From Lepas anatifera (Eukaryota; Arthropoda; Thecostraca; Lepadidae): 64,000 nt of DNA. Under the pieces are notes generated by a model. The model worked only from the letters and a program-made list of their open reading frames with translations. It was not told where the DNA came from and did no database searches. A program made the translations under genes and the position numbers. Positions 10,601 through 21,900 of this stretch are shown piece after piece (position 1 is the first letter of the stretch; each line of letters opens with the position of its first letter). The stretch lies in the NCBI GenBank assembly GCA_034440635.1, contig JAOTON010001064.1:62001-126000 (forward strand). Reading direction: 5' to 3'.

Positions 10601-11649
10601 CGTTTTACTCAGTCACAAGCTGTGTATGTCTGCTGTTCCACTGTATAATTGTGCTTGCTTCCTCTGAATACATGTATGGTCATATAAATAATAGTAAAAC
10701 GCCAAAAAAACAGTTTTCGTTCTTTTACCTAGACCCTTTTTAAATACGAAATACATTTTTAAGCTTTTTGTGAGGATTTCAATCATTTTTTACCACGAGT
10801 GCGTTTTTTTATATTTACAGATGTTTAGGCCCTTTTCATTACATTTACAAAATTAAGAACTGCTTAGAAAACTACAGACAATGCTTTGATACCAAATAGC
10901 CTCACTTCGCTATGCCTAATCAACTTGTATTTGCTTATTTAATGACGAAAATGGGAACATTTATGTAGGTTATTACTGATCTATTCTTTCCATCATTAGA
11001 GATTGACATAGGTAAAGGCTGATCACAATAAATACGCCTAGCTATATTTCGATGGCTAAAATGCAGAGTTCCAGCATGACTGCAAGTGCAATGCTGGTAC
11101 TTGATGGCCAGCTTTGTAATGCCGAGGTGTGGGCATGGTGTTATAGTGGTTCGCAACCTTGCTTTCCACGCGACCAACTCGGGTTTAAGGCACGGCAAAT
11201 TCCTTGTGCAAGGAGCAATTTGACTCCCAAGAAACCCCTCCAACAGGGAAAGAGTTGGCGACGCCATATAACCCTGGCATCGAAAGACGTCGCGCCTTTC
11301 GATGGCTCAGGAACGACTGTTGCTCGGCATTTAGTGCAGGGCCCGTGCCCGATTCATATTTTGTGTTGGGATTGATATGGAATGGAGTTTGATTGGGCCC
11401 AGTTCTCGGGACTCATTTGGAAACACTCGGGTAGTAGGTTCCTTGGCTTTGTTACGAAGCGCTCCTCCTCCAGGGGCTTGCAGGCAGCGTACTACCGAAC
11501 TTGAACGTTCCCAGACAAGCTATCGGGGCCGTTTGGGTTTCTTGTTCTATATTACAGTTGCTGATATTTGTATATTCGTTGCGGGGGCCCACCTCAAAGG
11601 GGGGGGCAGTATCCCCCTCACCCCGGTTCCTATGCCTATGCCGCCCAGG

Positions 11650-12211
11650 GGCCGCCAAATTACCTCGGAGGGCCCCAAAGTCCAGACCATGGCTCAGGAA
11701 ACCAGATCAGTCAGCTCAAGGGCCCAGACCAGTGCATTAGCTTTGGGACCAGCTTATCAAGGGACCCTACATAAGCACAGCACCCATAGAAGCTCATCAC
11801 AGGGGAGCTCCAGATTCGCACAGGGTGCCAGATTAGCTTAGGGGCCCGGTTCAGCTCGGAGGTCCCCAGGTCGACTTATGTAGGGTCTCAAAACAGCTCA
11901 AGGGACTTCAAGCTCACGGATCCCAGCTTAGCTCAATGATGCTAGAACAGTTCAGAGGCCCCAGACCAGCTCAGGGCTCTTGTTCAGTACAGGCCAGCTC
12001 AGCTCAGGGGCCCAGATCGGCTGATATAGCGTCTCCTCTCACACCAGCTCAGGGGCTCCATTCAAGCTCACGGCCCCAGCTTAGCCCAGGGACCCTAGAA
12101 GAGTTCAGGGCCCCCATACCAGATCAAAGGCCCCAGTTAAGCACAGCTGTACCCAGATTAGCTCAGGGCCCCAGCTAGGCTTAGGGGTCCCGGGGTGGCT
12201 GATGTAGAGTC
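11650..12211 (+). repeat. Minisatellite of B1, left part
   Basis: Degenerate tandem units of roughly 20-30 bp built on AGCTCAGGGGCCCCAGATTA, with occasional longer units containing GGCTGATGTAGGGTCTCAGA. The array is cut at TCTCAGAACA by F1 and resumes at 15478. Long open frames across it are composition artefacts. Confidence 0.8.
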
Positions 12212-12299
12212 TCAGAACACAGTGGCGTAGCCAGGATTCGGCCAAGGAGGGGTCCGACTACCGTCGGGGGGCCCCAGGCCGGGGTTCCCTTAGCAACCG

Positions 12300-13215
12300 G
12301 GCCCATCTCCTATATCTTTTGTATAGTATTTTAACATTATAACATTCACACGAAGGAAATTTTGTTATGGCTTTTTAAGCATTCATTCTTATTTTGTTTA
12401 TAGCTTGGTTTTTCAATCCGACCAAGTGTTGGTAAACTAAGGTCACCAAATATTAAGGATGGCCCATAACTTATATGGTAGCGTGGCTATAATAACAGCT
12501 TTGAGCCATATTTTGGGAAGTTCAATGTTGATGCGCGCATGATGTTAAACCTGAGTCTACCTCAATTCACTCGGGTAATCAGACATGAAGTTATTGGAGG
12601 TCAGTCGTTTTGAGTACGAAGAAATGATCTACGGGAAATGATTAGCAATTATTTCCCGGTGTCGAATCCATGAACTCTTTAATCAAGAAATTTCCAAAGA
12701 AACGAAAAAAACGAATGAAGATACAAGGGATATGGGAGTGTGTACTGAACGTTACATAACCTCTATTCCGTCGACAGATCCTGTTGAGATTCATTTACTT
12801 TCTTGCCCTTGCTATCTTGTAAACGAGCAAATTACCAAGACAAAGGCGCCCAAGATATCTATCGCTTTGGCTCACTCTGTTATTGTTATTTTCAACCTTT
12901 CATACCTATTTTTCTTTTTGGGATTATGCTCATTAATTTCTGTCATTACCCTAGTTTGTCTGGTTTCCTACGAAAATATTGGAAAGTTGTTTATTTCAGA
13001 ATATTTAGGAATGTATTTATTGGTGTTAAGCTACTCGATTAAAAATTGACTAGCCCTGTTTGATTTGCTCTTATGATAAAATTATATTAATTTTTGCCTT
13101 TCCTTTGATAATGGTGCCTGATCGACATGTTTCAATTTGTCGACAGATCAAATTTTTAGTACGCAATAGGGGTAGGTAAATTTTTTCCGAGGCATATGAT
13201 TTTGAAAATTTTTAT
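12300..13215 (+). other. Unique AT-rich core of family F (no recognised protein)
   Basis: This is the only non-repetitive part of F, conserved in F2 (about 42045-42990, reversed). Shared blocks include CAATTCACTCGGGTAATCAG and TTTGAGTACGAAGAAATG. A 105-codon plus frame (12732-13049) is rich in hydrophobic residues, with two stretches that could span a membrane, but the frame is not kept in F2. I therefore read the region as decayed or non-coding. It could be the residue of a transposase region, but no hAT motif is visible. Confidence 0.4.
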
Positions 13216-14456
13216 TTGAGCTCTGGAGCCACCTAAGACCAACACTTGGCGGCACTCACAAAGATAATTTTCGGCCGCCCTCCCGATTATATCTCAAGGG
13301 GTCTCTGAGAGTGATTCACGGCGCCTGTTGATCAAAACTGGGGGCCCCTGAGAATATCTCGGGGCTCCTGAGATTAGTTATTGGCAGCACCTCTGAGACT
13401 AATTATTGGGCCCCCCAGATTTGCTCTGGAGGGGGAGGGGCTGAGACTGACTATCGTGACCATCCAGATTAGCTATTGGGGTCCCCTGAGGCTGTCTTTG
13501 GGGTGGGGGAGGGGGCTAGGAATGACTTCCGACAGCCCGCTGAGACTTACTCTAGGGCACCCCTGAGACAAACACCCGGGGAGGGGGGTGGAATCACTTC
13601 TGAGACTGTGTCTTTGGCGTTCCTGAGACTGACTCTCGGAGGCTCCAGATTAGCTCTCGCGGGCCTAAGGCTAACTCCGGGCCCATGAAACCAAAAATCG
13701 GGAGCACCTCTGGAAATTACTCTCAGAACCCTGAGATTAACTCTCGGATGTCTCTGAGACTGACAACCTGGAGCCCTCTGAGACTAACTTTTGGGTGCTC
13801 CCTGAGATTGACTCTTGGGGCCGCTTATACCAAAACTCGGGGAGGGGGGGCACAGCCTGAGGCTAAATCTCGAGGGCTCCCAAAATTACCCCTCTGGGGC
13901 TTCCTGAAACCACCACTCTGTAGATCAAATTGGACTAACTCTCGGACCCCCGGATTAACTCGGAGCCACCTGAAACTAGATATTGACTCCTGAGAGAGAA
14001 ACCCGTGAGAATATGAGGGCTCCCTGAGACCGACTCTTGGGGTGCTCTGAGACTCACTCTTGTGGTTCTTTGAGACAGACTCTCAGGGGGACCCCGAGAC
14101 CGAATCTCGGGGTCCCCTAAGACAGACTCTTGGAGTCCCCTTGACCGACTCTTGGGGTTCTCTGAGACTGACTCTCAGGGGCCCCCTGAAATAGACTGTT
14201 GCAGGGCCCTGAGAACCACTCTCTGGGGGGGCCCTGAGACTAGCTCGGCCCCCCTCCTCTGAGACAGACTCCCGGGGCCCCTGATACCGACTTTTGGGGC
14301 CCCTGATACCAACCCTCAGGGGCCCCCGAAATCTACTTTCGGGGGCCTTGAGACCGACTCTCAGGGCGGGGGCCGTAAGGCCGACTCGGGACGCCCTGAG
14401 AACGAATCTTCAGGGGCCCCTGAGACTAACTCTGGGCGCCACGTGATCAGAGAATC
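13216..14456 (+). repeat. Family F array 1 (CCTGAGACTGACTCTCGG-type units)
   Basis: Degenerate tandem units of about 22-26 bp with the theme GGGGGCCCCTGAGAC followed by YGACTCTCG. The start (GACCAACACTTGGCGGCACT) recurs at the start of the array near 20820 and, reversed, near 41300 in F2. Units have diverged strongly, so the array is old or assembled from varied units. Confidence 0.8.
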
Positions 14457-14528
14457 CTTTGCAGTGGTTCAGATTGGCCCAAGGGGTGGGGGTCTGCGGA
14501 CGCCTAGGGCCCCCTTGGCTACACCACT
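14457..14528 (+). other. Internal terminus-like block of F
   Basis: The sequence ends CCTTGGCTACACCACTG, nearly the same as the true right end of F1. It is preceded by GGCCCAAGGGG and GTCTGCGGAC blocks also found at 15421-15477. Its counterparts are at 40112-40185 (F2) and 22345-22420 (in B2). This suggests F arose by joining two array-bearing elements or by duplication of an end. Confidence 0.65.
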
Positions 14529-15410
14529 GCAGCCACACTTTCGGGGGACCTCCGAAATCACCATTTGGAGGCCCCTAAAATAATTGCTCCCCTAAACCAA
14601 TACTCCGGAGCCCCTTGATACTGATGCCCGGGGGTCCTGAGACCAAGCTCGGGGTCCCACTTAGATCAGGCTCAGGGGCACCCTTAGACCCATGCTCGCG
14701 CTTTTCTCAGGAGTAACTCGACACCGATGTCCGGGGCCCTCAAGATCAATATTTCGAGCCCCCCCCGAGACTAATGCTTGGTACTCTGGAGCCCCTCGAT
14801 GCCGATGCTCAGGGGTCCTGAACCCGGGTCTGGGGGCCCCTGGGACCAAACTCTGGGTCTCATGAGGCCAATGCTCGTGCTTCACTCATGAGTCCCTCGA
14901 TATCAATAGTCGGGGGCACCCCGAGGGGATCCTGAACCCCTAAGACCAAGCTCAGGGGCCCCTGAGACCAAGCTCGAGGGGACCCTGAGACCAAGCTCGG
15001 ATGCTCCCTGAGACCAAGCTCGAGGGCCCCCTGACACCAAGCTCGGGGGTTCCTTGAGACCAAGCTCGAGACCCCGTGAGACCAAGATCGAAAGTCCCGT
15101 GAGACCAAACATCGAAAGGCCCATGAGACCAAGCTTGCCCCCCTGAGACCAAGCTCGGGGGCCCCTGAGACCAAAATCGAAAGGCCCGTGAGACCGAGCT
15201 CGGGGAGGAGGGGCCCTGAGACCAAGCTCGGGGGCCCTGAGGCCAAGCTCGGGACCCCCTGAGACTGAGCGCAGGGGTCCCCCAAGATCAATATTCGGTA
15301 CTCTGGAGCCCTCGATACCGATTATCGGGGGCGTCCTGAGACCAAGCTCGGGAGGCCCCCCCCCACCGAGACCAAGCTCAGGGGCCCCCGAGATCAATTT
15401 TTGTGTTTTT
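14529..15410 (+). repeat. Family F array 2 (CCTGAGACCAAGCTCGGG-type units)
   Basis: Tandem units of about 22-26 bp built on GGGGCCCCTGAGACCAAGCTC. Long minus-strand frames (14860-15430) translate as repeated leucine-, glycine- and serine-rich peptides and stay open in more than one frame, so they are not genes. The same array occurs reversed in F2 (about 38585-40110) and in element H (45445-46325). Confidence 0.8.
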
Positions 15411-15485
15411 AGTGCATAAGGTCGGCCCAAGGGGGTCCGCGGACCCCAGGGACCCCCCTCCCCTGGCTACACCACTGTCAGAAGA

Positions 15486-16090
15486 TCTCAAGGGACCCAT
15501 TCAAGCTCACGGCCGCCAGGTCAGTGGCTGTAAAGCCTTATAGGGGTCCCAGACCATCTCAGGGGCCCTCAGTACAACACAGAGGCCCATATTAGCTCTG
15601 ATGACCAGATAAGCTTAAGGGCCTGGATCATCCAGGGGCCCCTTGCCGGCATATTTAGGTTTCAGAACAGTCCAGGGTTTCAATTAAAGCTTATAACCCA
15701 ATTTCAAAGCAGGGGCCCTATTCCTGTGCAGGGGCCTCAGATAAGTTTAGGGTCTTCTGTGCATCACAGGGGATCCAGATTAGCTCAAAGGACAATATTA
15801 ACTTTACGGTCCCAGCTCAGCTCAGGGCCCCCCAGGTCGGTGGATATAGGTTTGGCCAACTCACGGGGCCCTGTTCAAGGTTACGGCTCCTAGCTCAGTT
15901 TAGGCATCCTAGAACAGTTCATGCTGCCCAAACCATCTCCGGGGCGCTCAGTTCAGCTCAAAGAGCCCAGATTAGCTCGTATGGTATCAGAGGCCAGTTC
16001 AGGGGCCCCGAGAAGCTCAGGGGGCCTTAAAATCAACTCATATGACCTCAACTTAGTTTAGGGGCACAGGTAAGTTTAACGGGGTTCCGG
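15486..16090 (+). repeat. Minisatellite of B1, right part
   Basis: The AGCTCAGGGGCCC-type array continues after the F1 insertion, starting at ...GATCTCAAGGGACCC. It is the same array as 11650-12211. Confidence 0.8.
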
Positions 16091-16334
16091 GGCAAGCTAT
16101 CGGGCCAGTTTGAGTTTCTCGCTTGATATTACAGTTGTTAATATTCTTACCTCCATACCGGGGGCCCATCACAGAAAAGTGGGGGGCCAGTGGCCCCCTG
16201 GCTCCCCCGGTTCCTACGCCTATGCTCAGTACGGCTCCTCTCGCAGGCAAACCACAGCACAAAGGGGTAGCAGTTTGAAAGACAATACAGCACGCCCCGT
16301 GTTGAGGAATTAACGTGCCTTACATTCGCGCGTC

Positions 16335-17065
16335 CCCAGCTATACAATGGTACAGTAACTGTGCAATTGGCTCTCCAAACACCCCTAAACGGCGCGCTTC
16401 CTAGCACTTGCTACCTCTTCGCCGGGTCACAAGATCACATTCTCCGCAATCCGTTGCCGGCTCACCTTGCGCCGGCACCACCCGCTCAGGTCACGCGACA
16501 GCGAGGGTCGTCTCCGCAGACCACTCAGCTCCGTGTTCAGGTCACGTGACAGTGAGGGTCGTCTCCGCAGACCACTCAGCTCGGTGGCAGCAGGGGCGGC
16601 AGCATACAGAGACAACGGTGGGAAAACATACAAGATAAAAGTATGAAAGACAGGTCCCCCAGTTAGATATAACGCGGCACATACGCTAATGATGACGATG
16701 GCGGAAAGGCCAGGCCTTCCGCTGATCTTAGCCTGGACGCGGTGCTGCATATGGCGCCGGGGTGACTTAATGCTCGCCCGAAATACGGCCCTTGAATGTG
16801 CAAAATGGAGCTCGGATAATTTTGAGCAAAGGTTTCACAAACGTGCTAAATTTGGCATCAAATCTTTTTAAAGTCGCGCATCCCTAAACGTATGCAAAGG
16901 CGCTATCACAATGCAATAGGGTCTCAACTATCGCCCCTGAACGATGCGCTGCGTGACATCTGCTACCCCTTCGCTGGGTCACAAGGTTACATTGCCCGCA
17001 TTCCGATGTCAGCCCAGCTCCACCCCCTCAGGTCACGTAACGGCGAGGGTCGTCTCCGACATGAC
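16335..17065 (+). repeat. Direct duplication and short tandem repeat downstream of B1
   Basis: About 175 bp at 16335-16510 recurs at 16890-17060: CTTCGCCGGGTCACAAGATC versus CTTCGCTGGGTCACAAGGTT, then CTCAGGTCACG...GCGAGGGTCGTCTCC. Inside the first copy, a unit of about 53 bp (GGTCACGCGACAGCGAGGGT onward) is tandemly duplicated at 16487-16586. Class unknown. Confidence 0.65.
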
Positions 17066-17160
17066 AATGTGTGGAAAGCTAAACATGTTTGCTCCTAGAA
17101 GCATCATTTGATAGGTTGGCATCAGTATTCAGTTTTGGAAAAAAACTGCCAAGCTATACA

Positions 17161-17235
17161 CGGCCAACCCGGGTTCGAACCAGCATGCTCTGTAAGAGAG
17201 CGTAACACCCTACCCACTACACCACGGCTCCGCAC
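17161..17235 (-). pseudogene. tRNA-derived sequence (tRNA pseudogene or SINE head)
   Basis: On the minus strand, TGGTGTAGTGG fits the Pol III A box and GGTTCGAACCC the B box, at tRNA-like spacing. The acceptor and D stems do not pair well, and the anticodon region (GCTCTCTTACAGAGC) gives only a short or shifted stem. A functional tRNA is therefore unlikely. A loop reading CTTACAG would place a valine-type TAC anticodon, but the stem argues against it. Most likely a tRNA-derived SINE head or decayed tRNA. Confidence 0.45.
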
Positions 17236-18559
17236 GCTGCCGCCACCCCACTAGTCCGGACAGGCGACCCGTTTGGAGGTCACGTGACTCTGCCGCCAGT
17301 ACCTCCGACTGATCGAGGACACTCGCGGTGACGGAATCTGGCGTTGAACGCTGGAGTGGGCCAGAAAGTAATTTCAAGAGAAGCGCTGGCATCCCAAAAT
17401 ATTATTGAAATCGATGTTTCGGAACAGTTAAGATACAACAATCCGCTGTAACCACTGTGACGTCCCTATCATAGGTAAGATGGTGCTGCAAAGTGTCAAG
17501 AGACCGATCATGCTGAGGGGCTGGCTCATCAGTCATTAATTAGTTTGAGTTCTGCATCCCTTGCACCTCATGGGTGAATTCAGGGAAGGCAAGTGAGGGC
17601 ACTTGCTCCCTTCCCTAGATTAAGCCTCGACGCCCCTTAATGGTCGCGGCTTCTCCTAAAATGTCAGTGGCGCCATGATAAACTTTCGTTTGCCACCCGT
17701 TTACTCTTTCCGTCAGGATGCAAATGAGCACCATAGGTTTTGGTTTATCACCCCTCCCCCTTCTGGCTCAGATGGCGACCCGCTTTCAATCATGCGTCGT
17801 CCCATAAAAATCCTGTATTTGCCCATTCTGCAACCCCGACAACCATGTTATCCCCACTACTGCCAACTTTCTGGCAATAATGTGACCTCTGCTCCCCCTC
17901 CACCTCCCGGCAGTAATACTACCCTAAAACACACGGTCCTGCCTCCAATGGTATTTGGGGTTCAGCTCTCAATAGTGGGGAGGGATACTTGGTGGCCCAC
18001 CGCAGCGGAACCGAGAAATTACCATTATGGTGCTTCGCCTCTCTGTCGGGGAGGCTCAAATACAGGAGTTTCCACTACTGAAAGTGAAAGCATTGGGTCA
18101 CCCCACCCTCCCCGGCTGACCCCAGCCTCATCGGTCCGACCCGCTAACCGCTGGGGAGGTCGACCAGCCGAACAGGCCACGCCCTCAGACATGTGGTTCC
18201 CAAACTTCATGTTTCCGCCTGGTCGGACACCCCTGGAACGGAACGATACTTTCGCAACAGACTGTACGTCTCCCCAGCAAGGCGCGTCATGCCGAGGACC
18301 CCGGTGGGGCACATGTTGATATGGCTTGGAAATAATAGGGCTAATCAATGGACAATCCGGGATTTTTTTGTAGAGACGACTGACGGTCAGGTACGAGCCA
18401 TCGCCTCTCCGTTGGAAATGTATGGGAAAGATAATTTAAACTAAAAAACATCGGTGGAAATGAAGATACAGTCTTAGCTTTTATTTTTGGACTTACCCTC
18501 CGATTCTAATGATTTGCGTTCTGGCCCAATCTATGATTGGCCTGATCCTTTTAATCGGG
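17236..18559. other. Unassigned DNA with old repeat fragments
   Basis: 17580-17690 resembles the GC-rich element near 5320-5410 (CCCCTTAATGGTCGCGGC versus CCCCTAAAATGGTCACGGC). 18290-18440 resembles the interior of the piggyBac-like family (CCCCGGTGGGGCAC, then AATCCGGGATTTTT and GTTGGAAATGTATGGG). A 214-codon plus frame (17675-18319) is Pro- and Ser-rich, overlaps both remnants and matches no family I know; I do not annotate it as a gene. Confidence 0.4.
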
Positions 18560-18901
18560 CTTCACATTTGAACGTGCTGCACGTTTGAACGGGCTGTAAT
18601 TTTGATCGTGCTGCACTTTATAATGCGCTGCAGTTTTGAACATGCTGCACTTTTGAACGTGCTGCACTTATGAACCGCGGACGTTTTGAACTCTACGCAA
18701 AATATCTTGCTGCACTTATGAACCGCTGGCCATTTGAACACCGCTTCTCTGACCTTGCTGCATTTTGAACGTGCTGCACTTATGAACTGTGGGTGTTTTG
18801 AACGTGCTTGATAATCGAGTCTGCTGCACTTATGAACTGCGGGGGTTTTGAACGCGCTGCACTTTTGAACTGTGGGGCTTTTGATCGTGCTGCACTTTTG
18901 A
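18560..18901 (+). repeat. 18-bp array J, left part (GTGCTGCACTTTTGAAC)
   Basis: Imperfect tandem units of about 17-30 bp alternate GTGCTGCACTTTTGAAC with TGCACTTATGAACTGCGG. The array is split by B2 at TCGTGCGG and resumes at 23104. Confidence 0.8.
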
Positions 18902-18909
18902 TCGTGCGG

Positions 18910-21900
18910 CAGGGGCGTAGGAACCGGTTGAAAAGTGGGGGGCCAACCCCACAGGGGGCCCACCTCAAGGGGGCCCCCAGCCCAAGGGGCCCATAATTAT
19001 GAGCAGCTTTAAAACTGTTCATTTGGTGTTGATAATACACGTATACACACCGGCCTACGCTAGGTATTTCCATACATTACTTGTTAGTTACGTCTTTTCC
19101 AACAGTTCCCTCGCATCGAATAGCTCTGTGGTGTTTTTTTCACTTCGTAATGGAAGACGGCCTGTAGACGGCTCTTCACGCCCGTTGATGACCGAGGGAC
19201 GGCTGCTGCTCGGCTTGTGGTGCGGGTTGCGTGTCCGAATTAGCGCTCTGTGTTGGGAGCGGTCTGGGCTAGAGCTTGATTGGGTTCAGTTTTCGGGGTC
19301 CATCTGGGAGCACTCGGGTAGTAGGTGCCTTGGCCTTTTTCATGAAGCGCTTTCGGTCCAGGGGTTTCCAGAGGGCAGACGCCAAAACTGGAACTTTCCC
19401 AGACAAGCTGTCGTGCCCGCCCGGGTTTCTTGTTTTATATTGCAGTTGCTGATATTTGTATATGCGTTGCAGCGGTCCACCACAGAACAGTGGAGGGCCA
19501 GTGGCTCCCCTGGACCACCACTCTCCCGCTTCCTATGCCTATGCCGCTCAGAAGCCGCCAAGTCATCATAGAGGCCCCCCAGTGCCCAAACCATGGCTCA
19601 GGAACCAAATCAGTAGGCTCTGGGGGCCCCAAACCTGATCATGGGCTAAGGGACCGGCTCATGGGACCACCTTATTAAGGGACCCCACATAAGCACAGGG
19701 CCCTAAAAGCTCCGAACAGGGCGCCCCAGATTGTCTCAGGAAGCCAGGCTAGCTTAGGGGCCCGGCTCAGCTCAGGGGCCCCCAGGTTGGCTTATATAGG
19801 GTCTCAGAACAGCTCAAGGGACCAGTTTAAGCCTACGGATCCCAGCTCAGTGACCCTAGCAGAGTTCAAGGGGGCTAGACCAGCTGGCGACCCTAGTTCA
19901 GCACAGGGGCCACATATTAGCTGTGGGAGACAAGCTCAGCTCAGGGGCCCAGGTCGGCTGATATAGGGTATCAAACCAGCTCAATGGGCCATTCAAGGTA
20001 TCAGCCCCCAGCTTAGCTCAGGGACGCTAAAACTGTGCAGGGGCTCCAGACCAGCTCAGAGGCCTCATATAAGCACAGGGGGCCTCAGCTTAGCTTAGGG
20101 CTCGAATTTTCTGTGGGGCCCAGCACAGCTCGGGGGCCCCCAAGTTGGCTGATATAGGGTCTCAGAATAGCTCAAATGGCCCCCAGCTTAGCTCAGCGGG
20201 TCCTATAACTGGGCAGGGGGCGCCAGACTAGCTCAGGGGCTGCTCAGTTCAGCAGAGGGGCCTCATATTAATTTAGAGCCCAAAACTAGCTTTGGCGGTC
20301 TAGTTCAGCTCAGGGACCCCAGGTCGGCTGGTGTAGAGCTCAAAACAGCTCAAGAGGCCCATTCAAGCTCATAGCCCCTAGCTCAGCTCAGCGGACTTAA
20401 TAACAGTGCAGGTGCCCCAGACCAGCTCAGGGGCTGTTCAGTTCATCACAGGGCGCCTGAGATTAGCTAAGGGCCCAAATTAGCTTTTAGGGGTCTAGTT
20501 AAGCTCAGGGTCCCAAGTCGGCTGATGTAGGGTCTCAGAATAGCTCAACGGTTCCAGCTCAGTGACTCTAAAGTATTCAGGGATCCCACACCATCTCGCG
20601 GTCCCCAGTTCAGCACAGCGGGCCCCAGATTAGCTCAGATGACCAGATTAGCTTAGGAGCCCGGCTCAGCTAAGGGGCCCCAGGGCGGCCTATATAGCGT
20701 CTCAGAACAGCTTAAGGAGGCCACTTTAAGCTCATGGCCCCCAGCTCAGCTCAGGGGCCGTATGAGTGAGCCCCAGATAAGCTCAGGATTCCCAGTTTAG
20801 CTCTGAGGCCCTCCAAGACCAACACTTAGCGGCACTCGCGAGGCTAATTTTCGGCTCCTCCCCGATTAGCTGGCAGGGGCCCCTAGGCCTTATTACCGGG
20901 GCCTCTTAGACCAAAACCGAGGGGCCCCTGAGTATATCTCGGAGCTCCTAAGATAAATTCTCGGCAGCACCTCTGAGACTACCTATCGGACCCTCCAGAT
21001 TTGCTCTCGGGTGGCCCCAGACATAGAGTCTCGGGGGCATCCAGGTTAGCTCTTGGGGTCCCCTGAGACTGACTTTCGGGGGCTCCTGGGACTGACTCCC
21101 GATAGCAATCTGAGACTAACACTGGGGCGCCCCCTGAGACTAACACTCGGGGGGTGTCCCTGAGACTGAGCAATTGGCGCTTCTGAGACCTACTCTAGGA
21201 GGCCCCAGATTAGCCCTCATGGGTCTAAGGCCAACTTGGAGCCCGTGAGACCAAAACTCGGGAGAACTTCTTGGTGTTACTCTCAGAGCCCCAAAATTAG
21301 CTCTCGGATGCCCCTGAGACTGACTTCGGGGGAGGGGAGGGGCCTCTGAGACTAGCTTTTGAGCGCTCCCCGAGGCTGATTCTTGGGGCCCCTGAGACAA
21401 AAACTCGGGGGGGACAACCTGAGGCCAATTCTCGAGGGCATCCAAGATCACCTCTCCACGGCCCCCTGAGACCATCACTCTGCTGCACAAATGAACCTAA
21501 CTCTCGGGACTCCAGATGATCACTCGGGGCCCCTGAAAGTAAATATTGTCTCCCGAGAGAGGCACCCTTGAGACTATGAGGAGCCCCTGCGACCAGCACT
21601 TGGCGGCACTCATGACACTAATTCTCGGGCCCCATATTAGCTTTCGGGGCCCTTGAGAGAAGGCCCCTTAGACCAACACTGATGGGGTATCTGATAATAA
21701 CTTATCCCGAGATTAGTTCCCAGGGACCCTGAGACCGACTCCCAGGGGCCCCCTGAGAACGACTCTCGAGGGACCCCTTAGGCCGATTCTCAGGGGGCGC
21801 GGCCTCTGAGGCTGACTCTCGGGGGCCCTGAGACTGACTCTCGGGGACCCTGAGATCAACTCTTGGGATCCTTTGAGACTGACTCAGGGGCCCCTGAAAC

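Larger units (their letters stand above)
12220..15477 (+). mobile_element. hAT-like family F, copy F1
   Basis: The left end is CAGTGGCGTAGCCAGG and the right end is CCTGGCTACACCACTG. The TSD is TCAGAACA (12212-12219) and TCAGAAGA (15478-15485), 7 of 8. Other units of the host array read TCTCAGAACAGCTCAAGG without interruption (for example near 19800 and 22553), confirming the site. Order: about 1 kb of AT-rich unique DNA (12300-13215), array 1 (13216-14456), an internal terminus-like block (14457-14528), array 2 (14529-15410) and the right terminal block. The reverse-oriented copy F2 (38504-43059) has the same order. Confidence 0.85.
9795..16224 (+). mobile_element. hAT-like family B, copy B1 (6.4 kb with insertion)
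   Basis: The left end is CAGGGGCGTAGGAACGG and the right end is CCGGTTCCTACGCCTATG. Both are flanked by a perfect 8-bp TSD CTCAGTAC (9787-9794 and 16225-16232). Order: left terminal GC-rich block, a CpG-rich segment absent from copy B2, a region shared with B2 (about 11310-11647), a degenerate AGCTCAGGGGCCC minisatellite, the F1 insertion (12220-15477), the minisatellite again, then the right end. A transition block with GGGTTTCTTG and ACAGTTG precedes the terminal GC-rich block and recurs near 11540, 16110, 19430 and 22985. No transposase is seen. Confidence 0.85.

Noticed and set aside
11650..12211. Regular repeat spacing that could suggest a CRISPR array
   Set aside because: Units are degenerate and contiguous with no unique spacers of fixed length, there are no cas genes, and the context is clearly eukaryotic.
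12732..13049. Membrane-protein-like frame in F1
   Set aside because: The frame is not preserved in F2, and AT-rich DNA easily encodes hydrophobic stretches.
14860..15430. Long minus-strand open frames (143 and 175 codons) with Gly-, Leu- and Ser-rich repeats
   Set aside because: They are translations of the F1 minisatellite, open in two frames at once and lacking any unique domain. Stop codons are absent because the unit lacks them.
17161..17235. Functional tRNA-Val (TAC)
   Set aside because: The A and B boxes fit, but acceptor, D and anticodon stems do not pair acceptably.
17675..18319. 214-codon plus frame
   Set aside because: Overlaps fragments of two different repeats, is Pro/Ser-rich and shows no recognised domain or start context.
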